Source: Zarea fungicola (taxonomy: Eukaryota > Ascomycota > Sordariomycetes > Hypocreales > Cordycipitaceae). From it: 38,398 nucleotides of DNA. Positions 32,341 to 38,398 of the stretch are shown here, in pieces (within the stretch, counting starts at the first letter, position 1; every line of letters begins with the position of its first letter). The position numbers and the translations under genes are program-made. Below the pieces are notes generated by a model. It made no database searches. It was given only the letters and a program-made list of their open reading frames with translations, and was not told the origin of the DNA. The stretch covers positions 1-38,398 of the forward strand of contig FWCC01000515.1 in the NCBI GenBank assembly GCA_900169235.1, written 5' to 3'.

Positions 32341-32547
32341 TGTAGGGCCGATGGGAGGTACGTGACGAAGGACCGGGTATATATATTCGAGCTAGCTCTG
32401 ACCTGGATGGGAGAAGCCAGCGATAATTCCAACAGTTCCATAGGACCTATCGACACTTATCGTGAATGCAAGCACTCTCGTCTACAGTTTCCTTACAACG
32501 ACACATTCGTCGTCCGTATGAAACTGTTAAGCCAGAGCTTGCAATAA
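32341..32547 (+). pseudogene. Possible fragment of a HET-domain protein
   Basis: One frame reads RADGRYVTKDRVYIF and then LTWMGEASDNSNSSI. The WMGEASDNS part resembles the W-L-G-E-A-S-D-x-S signature of heterokaryon-incompatibility (HET) domains, and the residues before it could be the end of the preceding helix. Nothing else of the domain is visible upstream, where stops appear. It may be chance. Confidence 0.2.
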
Positions 32548-32902
32548 TCAAACTAGCTGAAGCTAATGGAAAAAAAACATGGACTTGAGGAGTGTATTTG
32601 ATTAGCCAGAACTTGTATGCTCCAGTAATAAGATGCTAGACAGGGCGAGGGTGCTGTAGAAGGACCCAAATGGAGAGATTTTCTACGCCTTTGTGTATCA
32701 ATATGTAGTGATAAATAGTCAAGCAGCTTCTCATGTGCTTTTCTCTATATTATTATTATATTCTTGAACACTGCTTGTGGGCAAAACGCTGAAAAGTTGG
32801 TGGTCGACCCGCATCTAAAGTTTGAGGCCGTTTGACATGGAATGGCTCATGTAAACCCAGCTCCTACCGGGATGAAAAGTCTGGTTCATATCTGAACTTA
32901 TT

Positions 32903-33250
32903 TTATCGATTAATAAAACGCCACTTTATGTAACGTTCCTTCGATGTCAACGAGATTGTGGTACTTTTGCCCGCGCTGGTTTCCTCGTTTTGGCAATCCG
33001 TCCTACAAATCGAGCCATCTGAGAACAAGCTGACGGAGGTTATGCGTAATATGTGAGTGAAATTGAATTCCACATTGGTTGAAATGGAGAAACTGTCAGC
33101 TTTGTGGCTCAAGTACGTATCAAAGTAAGCGAGAAATGACTCGCAGCATTCAAGCGTCTCTACCCAATTTGGCGTAGTCTCGCCGAAACCTACCAAGCGA
33201 GTCATGATCGCCCAACTGGAGAGAAAAGATCCTCTGACGCTTATCCGCAA
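32903..33250 (-). pseudogene. Unrecognised 115-codon open frame, possible regulator fragment
   Basis: The translation is not low-complexity. Its centre (LECCESFLAYFDTYLSH, then a hydrophobic helix and SVSLFSDG) faintly recalls the middle region of fungal C6 zinc-cluster regulators. No zinc cluster, no continuation and no splice partners were found on either side. I do not recognise it; it may be a remnant or a chance frame. Confidence 0.15.
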
Positions 33251-33447
33251 TAATAACTAGAACAGAGCACAAGCCATAAAATTTAAATAAGTTTATTATA
33301 TTGGGGGATCCAACAACTGAAGGCATAGTCTATGCACCTACTGTTCAGCTACGTCCCCCACAGCTTGAAGTTTGTAAACTGTTATTTTGTATGTATTTAT
33401 AACATAACAAAACTCTCGCCACTCACAGAAAAACTTACTTCGCGGCC

Positions 33448-33993
33448 ATGGCAAACTTATTTCTGTATGATGTGGCCATCGCCCCTTATCTAAGAGCCTT
33501 TCAAGCGTTTGAAAATATCCTGCAAAAAGCTAAAGATCATGCCGGTGCTGGAGCCGATGCATTTGTCTCTGCCCGTCTGCACGAGGATATGTATCCGCTT
33601 AGCTACCAAGTTCAAGTTGTCACTCACATGGCAAGCCATACCCTCGAGCAGCTTCTACCTCACCGGCGTTCGATTCTCGTCCTTGAGGACAATGAGAAGA
33701 CTATCGACGACCTCATTGCAAGGCTAAAGGGTGTGCTGGAACTGATGCAACAAATTGAAGCATCGGAGCTCGAAGCTGCACACGGTAATGTTGTCAATTT
33801 CGTGATTCCGCGACCTGGTATGGGAGGCGTGAAGACAGATAGTACCGGCTATTCTCTTGGATTTATTCTGCCGAATATCTTCTTTCACGTGACGGTGGCA
33901 TATGCTATTCTGAGGAAGGAGGGAGTACCCGTTGGAAAAACTGACTATTGGATGCCGTTTTTAAACTCATATATTTTGTCGAAGGAATGGTAA
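33448..33993 (+). CDS. DUF1993 family protein
   Basis: A single-exon gene of 181 aa, the usual length of the family. It starts MANLFLYDVAIAPYLRAFQAFENILQKA and continues with ADAFVSARLHEDMYPLSYQVQ, a long helix, and a close with FFHVTVAYAILRKEGVPVGKTDYW, all typical of DUF1993. The fold is related to DinB-like four-helix bundles; no reaction is known for it. The conserved histidines (HEDM, FFHV) might hold a metal, which is inference. It stands alone with about 440 bp to the dioxygenase gene, which it faces tail-to-tail, and may or may not belong to the metabolic group. Confidence 0.82.
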   Translation: MANLFLYDVAIAPYLRAFQAFENILQKAKDHAGAGADAFVSARLHEDMYPLSYQVQVVTHMASHTLEQLLPHRRSILVLEDNEKTIDDLIARLKGVLELMQQIEASELEAAHGNVVNFVIPRPGMGGVKTDSTGYSLGFILPNIFFHVTVAYAILRKEGVPVGKTDYWMPFLNSYILSKEW

Positions 33994-34429
33994 CGAGCAC
34001 CTGGGGACTTGAGCATGGGGCAAAAGCAGTGTTTGTCTAAGTCTGTTAGTGGTATGGGCAATAACAAATGCCCTGAGCTCCCAGGTAAATAGAAAAAGCA
34101 TAGGTATTGTTTACTACTGCATTTGTAGCGAAATAAAGCCCAGTAGCCTGCAGAGTGTCCGCAGTACCGCTTAAGGCTGGCTCCAGCTCGTTCTTAAAGC
34201 AATACGATGACAATTACGTAGGCTCTTCATCGCTGTGAACAGCAATTAGATCGCTTATTTAGCACAAAGACTTTGTCGCTTTGATTGTCACACGCAGAGT
34301 TGTTTCAGAATTATGCCACCGTTTACAATGGAAGAGTTTGTATAGTACTCTACTTGGTGACCACATATGCCCGTTAATCAATCGGAAAATAGCTGGCTGT
34401 TATAGTAGGCCTGTAGTCTGCGCCTCAAT
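33994..34429. other. Convergent 3' spacer
   Basis: Between the DUF1993 gene and the 2-oxoglutarate dioxygenase gene (tail to tail). Mixed to A/T-rich sequence; nothing further is seen. Confidence 0.4.
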
Positions 34430-35635
34430 TTACTCTTTGCTATTTAATTTTTGCATGTCATCTAGTCTTTTTTTAACCCAGTCGCGACAGCTAATCTCTG
34501 CATACTTGGGCTCTTCGCCGGCAGCGAGACAAGTCTCTAGCACGCCACAGCTTTCATGAAGGCCAAATCCCCAAAAGAATGCTATGCTCACTCGCTCTCG
34601 GTCACTCCGGTTCTGTGCACGATGTACGGTGCTAATATAGAGATCATTTGTAATGCGCTGCATGAAATCGGCGATGTTCACAATGAAGGATCCTCGGACG
34701 GGCGTCGCACGAATCCATTGTCCCTCTCGATTCAGGACCTGCAAGCCACCAGTGTCATCTTGCCACAAAATAGTGAATAGTTGAAAGTCAGTATGTGAAC
34801 CGATTGAGACGCGAGTTGAAGCATCTGCTGATTCCATGGCTGTCTTCCCCGCCTGAATGGGGGGGTAGTAGTTGACACCCATGGCACAACCTGGATACTC
34901 GGCCTTTTGGTCAAAGGCATCTTCAGGCAACCCGAGCGAGAGCGCGAAAGCGTGTGTTAGAGTCCTGGCAAGCTTTAGACCAGCCTGAAAGTGGACCTTA
35001 AGAGCCTCGCCAAAGGCTGGACGATTGGCTGTATTTGCAAAAGCATCTTCATCATAGCCAAAACCATCGCGTACATGTTGCGGAATGGCGTTCTGGTCCC
35101 GCACAAGAGGGTCCCAGCGTGGATCATATCGAAGGGAAAACGCTTCACGGATATCAATTCCTTCAGTGGGGTTGATAATTTGAGTGTTCGGGGCACGGTA
35201 CCCATTGTGGAAGCCGGTCCCATCCGACGTGGCCCGAGATTTGGTGGCAAGGTCTTGACGAAAAAAGTCACGCGCTGCGTGACTAGATGCGTCTGTTACT
35301 TCAAGCGGCACACCATGGTTGACTACGTAGAAGAAGCCTGTATTGGTTGCGGCATTGCGAATTTGCGCAGCGATTTCCTTGCGCTGTTCTAAAGTGGATG
35401 ACCCACTGACGAGTTCCGCAATATCAATCATAGGAATCTCGGAAGGGAGAGCATCCCGAAGCGGAGTTTGGAGAATCTTGCGCGTGACTGGCCCGTTGGG
35501 AGAGGCAAGCCGGAGGCTGGTGGTTAAAGGTGTCTCAGTTACCATTTCGGGCTGCTCATATACCGTTGCGGGGTAGGAAGATTCGAATCGTTTTGATCGG
35601 ATAAATGGCCAGGCTGTAAAAGGGAGAAATGGCAT
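34430..35635 (-). CDS. 2-oxoglutarate/Fe(II)-dependent dioxygenase (isopenicillin N synthase-like)
   Basis: A single-exon gene of 401 aa; the first ATG of the frame is at 35635, and another at residue 31 (MVTETPL) is an equally good start that would give a family-typical length. The N-terminal DIOX_N part begins at about IPMIDIAEL (67-75) and includes GFFYVVNHGV (100-109). The catalytic jelly roll has GSHTDFQLFTIL with iron ligands His281 and Asp283, DLYISTVHRA with the distal His338, and the 2-oxoglutarate-binding R-x-S at Arg348/Ser350. All cofactor residues are present, so it should be active. It hydroxylates, desaturates or rearranges an unknown small molecule in the cytosol and would fit as a tailoring enzyme beside the P450. 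Confidence 0.93.
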   Translation of the reverse strand: MPFLPFTAWPFIRSKRFESSYPATVYEQPEMVTETPLTTSLRLASPNGPVTRKILQTPLRDALPSEIPMIDIAELVSGSSTLEQRKEIAAQIRNAATNTGFFYVVNHGVPLEVTDASSHAARDFFRQDLATKSRATSDGTGFHNGYRAPNTQIINPTEGIDIREAFSLRYDPRWDPLVRDQNAIPQHVRDGFGYDEDAFANTANRPAFGEALKVHFQAGLKLARTLTHAFALSLGLPEDAFDQKAEYPGCAMGVNYYPPIQAGKTAMESADASTRVSIGSHTDFQLFTILWQDDTGGLQVLNREGQWIRATPVRGSFIVNIADFMQRITNDLYISTVHRAQNRSDRERVSIAFFWGFGLHESCGVLETCLAAGEEPKYAEISCRDWVKKRLDDMQKLNSKE

Positions 35636-35673
35636 TACCAAATTATACCAGCAGCTAGCAGGGTAGCTGTCTA

Positions 35674-35681
35674 CTTATATA
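35674..35681 (-). promoter_or_regulatory. TATA-like box of the dioxygenase gene
   Basis: TATATAAG on the minus strand, about 40 bp before the ATG at 35635 and about 130 bp before the internal ATG. The short distance to the first ATG slightly favours the downstream start. Confidence 0.4.
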
Positions 35682-35699
35682 GACAACCGATTACACTAA

Positions 35700-35960
35700 C
35701 TAACTAATTCCCAGAACCGCAACCACAACCAAAGACACTGCGCCGGACTGAGTGGTTACATCACTGGTGGGACCTGATGATGCTGTATTGCAGCTGCAGC
35801 TACTCCGTACTGCAGCAAGGATTAATAACGCTTTACGACGCGGCGACAAAGGCTTGGCCTGTTTGTAATATGTCCCCGACAAAATTATAGTTGAGCCAAC
35901 GGGCGCGGTAAGATTATCGAGGGGACTAGGAGTTTCGGTACCGTCGGCAATTTTCAGCAA
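35700..35960 (-). pseudogene. Possible 3' remnant of a GPI-anchored protein gene
   Basis: The frame reads ADGTETPSPLDNLTAPVG, then a Ser/Cys-rich part, and ends in TSDVTTQSGAVSLVVVAVLGIS, which has the form of a GPI-attachment signal (small residues, spacer, hydrophobic end). There is a CACAG acceptor-like site just upstream, but only about 90 bp before the neighbouring gene, so no complete 5' part can exist here. I recognise no family. Confidence 0.2.
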
Positions 35961-36085
35961 ATGGCCTGTGAACAGTCATCGAATTCAGCCAGAGTCTAGC
36001 TGTTGCAAGTAGGATCTCATCACCCACACCGCCTATACTGAAGCCGCCAAGCCTCTATAATTTCCTTGTATTATTCAATCTAGCC

Positions 36086-37569
36086 CTACTTCTGAAACTC
36101 ACCACCGACCCATCTCTCAACAAGATCAAGAATTGGTTTTGGCTGATCCATTGGCACCAAATGCCCAGCATCAAAAATACGCGCAAATGCCAAACCCCGG
36201 GCATGTTTAATGGTACCATAGTCCGTCATATTGTCTCCCGACGGGAAAAATAGGCTGGCAGTGGCCGCACGATTAAATGCCCGGTGACCCGACCACGCAA
36301 GGGCGCTTGTCCAGGCAGCCTGGCCAAGCCAGTTGAGAATGTAGTCAACATCACCCGCATATATCAAGACCGGAACGTGACTCTCCAGAATCTTCTTCAC
36401 ATGGTGATAAATTGGTTGAATATCATCACCAACCTGGTGAAAGGCCTTGTCCATGCTGTCGCTGCAGGATGTCCAGCTGCCAACCTCGACACCCAAAGCC
36501 CTCAAAATTTGTGGTTGATTCAGATACTCAGTTACGTAGTTGATACCTTCGTAACACATGTTTGTAAGATTGCCTATGCATTGCTTTCGTATGTCGTATG
36601 GATTGCGCCTGTACGGCCCACCGACATTGTTGCAGAACTGCGATGTCGCAACGCATTGAGTAACGTCGTGTTGAGTATAGCACTCTTTGATCATTGACTG
36701 GCATTTAGGGATAACCTTTTCCATAGTTTCGCAGGTACTGCTATTGAATATGGCCGGAACTCCGCCCTTCCCACAGGCCATATTTGGATACTGCGTGACC
36801 TGGTGGTAGGGATCGACGTACCCATTGCCAATCATGATGCTTTTGAGATTAATACCGCCGTCGGCGTGTGAGAGAATTTCCGCTGCGTCAGTAGGTATGT
36901 AATGACCAGCATATGACTCTCCTGCAATATGGAAGTCATTCTTGGCATACTGCGGGAACTGATGAAAAAACAGCTGGAGGAGAGCGTAAACATCCTTGCT
37001 AGCGGCTAGGGTGGTGTTGACAATGTCACCATACGAAAAGCCAGTGTTTACGGGCTGATCAAGATATAAAACGTTGGCTTTGTTGTTCCAAGAATCGGGG
37101 TTATGAACAACGGTGAGATTTTCAGTGATTTTGGCTGGCCCATTCTCGAAGAACAGCCCCGACATGCCAGAGCAGCCAGGGCCACCCTGGAGCCAGAGTA
37201 TAACAGGATCATTTGCGGGGTCGTTTCTTGACTCGAAAAACCCTATCAAGGTAAAGTGTTAACATTTTATGATTAAACTTGGAAGCATACAAGGAGTTTT
37301 TGAGTCTTACAGTAAAACAGGTGCTTGTTGTTTTGATCGTCATCAAGGTAGCCGACATATTGCTGTACCGTATCAATGTTCAGTGACGAGGGATCAACAG
37401 CCTTGCCACGTAATTTATAACTGGAAACGGCTGGTTCAATTTTCCTCTCAGAGTGCCATTTACTGCCTCGGAGAGTGAAATCCCACCTAGAATCTGGTCG
37501 GTCGTCGATGGTTCGCTTGGACTGGGCTGCTGAGGCCAAACCAAAGAGGACTAGAAGAAACAGGCGCAT
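36086..37569 (-). CDS. Secreted/vacuolar serine carboxypeptidase (S10 family)
   Basis: Two exons (37569-37311 and 37242-36086) give 471 aa; the intron (GTAAGA ... GATAG) joins HLFY to WFFESRNDP. Residues 1-16 are a signal peptide and a short propeptide follows. S10 landmarks are PVILWLQGGPGCSG, the nucleophile motif GESYAGHY with Ser196, YAGDVDYILNWLG with the catalytic Asp at about 386, and DAGHLVPMDQP with His447. The enzyme removes C-terminal residues from peptides at acidic pH in the vacuole or outside the cell. Two positions differ from the carboxypeptidase Y type: the free cysteine of the D-x-I-C-N-W motif is Leu here, and the oxyanion-loop CSS is CSG. Both occur away from the triad, so activity is likely kept. 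Several N-glycosylation sites are present. Confidence 0.95.
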
Positions 37570-38398
37570 AGCTTGAACTGTTGACAGCCGCAATCAAGGG
37601 TGCCAGTGTATAATTCAGCAACAATTGGTTATAGATGGCCCTCTTAAGTACTACCCGTGGGAAACCAAACGTTTATATGCTCTATTGGAAACTGCACCTG
37701 GCATGTTGCTAATTAATTGCCATAGGCATGACGGATAAGCTTGAACGCGACGCTGCATCAGGAAACAAATTTGGCTTAGCTGGAAATTGATTTACCACAC
37801 AAATCGTTACTGTTAGCGTAGTTGCCCTGTAAGCGCCCGCTGTGAAGATGCGTCTCTTAATTTGCCTCTCGTTTATTATTATTTGAAAATATTTCTCTTT
37901 ATCAGAATGATGCGCACACATGGGTTTTAAGCGATAATGGTAATATTCCTGCTGACGTTAGATCATTCGTACATCGAACCTGCAGAAATATCACGTACTG
38001 CGGATTGCAGATGCCGAAACTGCCGATTCCTTGAGAAGGGCCATGCCAGTTCCACTGGACTCACAACAGAGTTCTCTTGCTTCTGCGCTGTGGCAAGCAG
38101 GATGCCGGCTATTATTGGACCAGACTTTTCGCTTTCGTCGTCGCTTGAACGGCTCTATGCTCGAGGAATGCAAAGCCATCTGCAGTAATGCTACACATGG
38201 ATGATTTGGGTTAGGGAAACTCATGCACCATGGTGCCGTGATGAAGGGAGAGGATGCGAAGGCCGACAACATTTCGTTTCAAAGAACCATTGGGGGGTGA
38301 CTGTGTTGGCGGGTGAGCTCACTACTGCCTAGCCTACGTACCCTATACTGCTGTACAAATTGTAACAATATTTACTTAGAAGCCCGGCAAAAGTGGAA
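37570..38398. other. Right-edge gene-free region
   Basis: The left end is the carboxypeptidase promoter; a TATAAA on the minus strand at 37672-37677 lies about 100 bp before its start. The remaining sequence to the window edge shows only short open frames on both strands without recognisable protein pattern. A gene starting beyond the edge cannot be excluded. Confidence 0.45.

Larger units (their letters stand above)
32214..33447. other. Region with possible decayed gene fragments
   Basis: 1.2 kb with no intact gene. Two weak remnants are listed separately: a HET-like piece at 32341-32547 and a piece at 32903-33250 on the minus strand. The right end is A/T-rich and should contain the promoter of the DUF1993 gene. 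Confidence 0.4.
35636..36085. other. Dioxygenase promoter and a possible gene remnant
   Basis: The left end holds the dioxygenase promoter with a TATA box. The remainder contains the weak GPI-like remnant listed separately and the 3' end of the carboxypeptidase gene. Confidence 0.4.

Noticed and set aside
34991..35392. Plus-strand open frame of 133 codons
   Set aside because: It is antisense to the 2-oxoglutarate dioxygenase, whose motifs are complete.
37937..38272. Open frames on both strands at the right edge
   Set aside because: They overlap one another, are short and show no protein pattern.
1..38398. tRNA, rRNA or CRISPR features
   Set aside because: No cloverleaf with A and B boxes, no rRNA-like conserved stretch and no spaced direct-repeat array was found; the only tandem repeats are contiguous minisatellites.

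Overview
The window is nuclear DNA of a filamentous ascomycete (Pezizomycotina, probably a sordariomycete such as a Hypocreales species). The evidence is many short spliceosomal introns (about 50-130 nt) with CTRAC/TACTAAC branch-like sites, and a typical fungal gene set: SIP5, a glucosidase II beta subunit, a Pth11-type receptor, a DUF3425 bZIP factor and fungal P450s. No tRNA, rRNA, CRISPR array or intact transposon was seen. All exon models were built by hand from reading-frame continuity and splice signals.

The left third (1-10.5 kb) looks like a conserved, GC-rich core region. It holds a SIP5-like protein (931-3617, +), a GCIP/cyclin-D-interacting-like protein (4087-5298, -), the ER glucosidase II beta subunit (6061-7911, +) and a seven-exon MFS sugar transporter (8418-10468, +).

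From about 10.8 kb the window becomes accessory: coding sequence is less GC-biased, intergenic spaces are long and AT-rich, and there are broken genes. In order: a Pth11-like 7TM receptor (10885-12238, +) facing a secreted FAD-linked BBE-type oxidase (12309-14072, -); a GH2 glycosidase gene broken by a nonsense codon and a frameshift (14423-16638, -); and a secreted neutral ceramidase (18590-20855, +).

The most interesting part is 23.8-35.6 kb. An unusual two-domain enzyme (23804-26116, +) fuses an FAD/NAD(P)-binding monooxygenase-like half to a formyltransferase-like half. It is followed by a P450 (27182-28842, -), a small SnoaL/NTF2-like protein (29890-30336, -), a divergently transcribed DUF3425 bZIP regulator (31138-32213, +), a DUF1993 protein (33448-33993, +) and a 2-oxoglutarate/Fe(II) dioxygenase (34430-35635, -). 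The shared promoter between the SnoaL-like and bZIP genes holds a perfect palindromic bZIP (CRE) site. No PKS, NRPS, terpene synthase or DMATS is present in the window. I infer a candidate non-canonical metabolite cluster whose first steps could be N-oxidation and N-formylation of an amine or amino acid. The window ends with a secreted S10 serine carboxypeptidase (36086-37569, -) and a gene-free edge.
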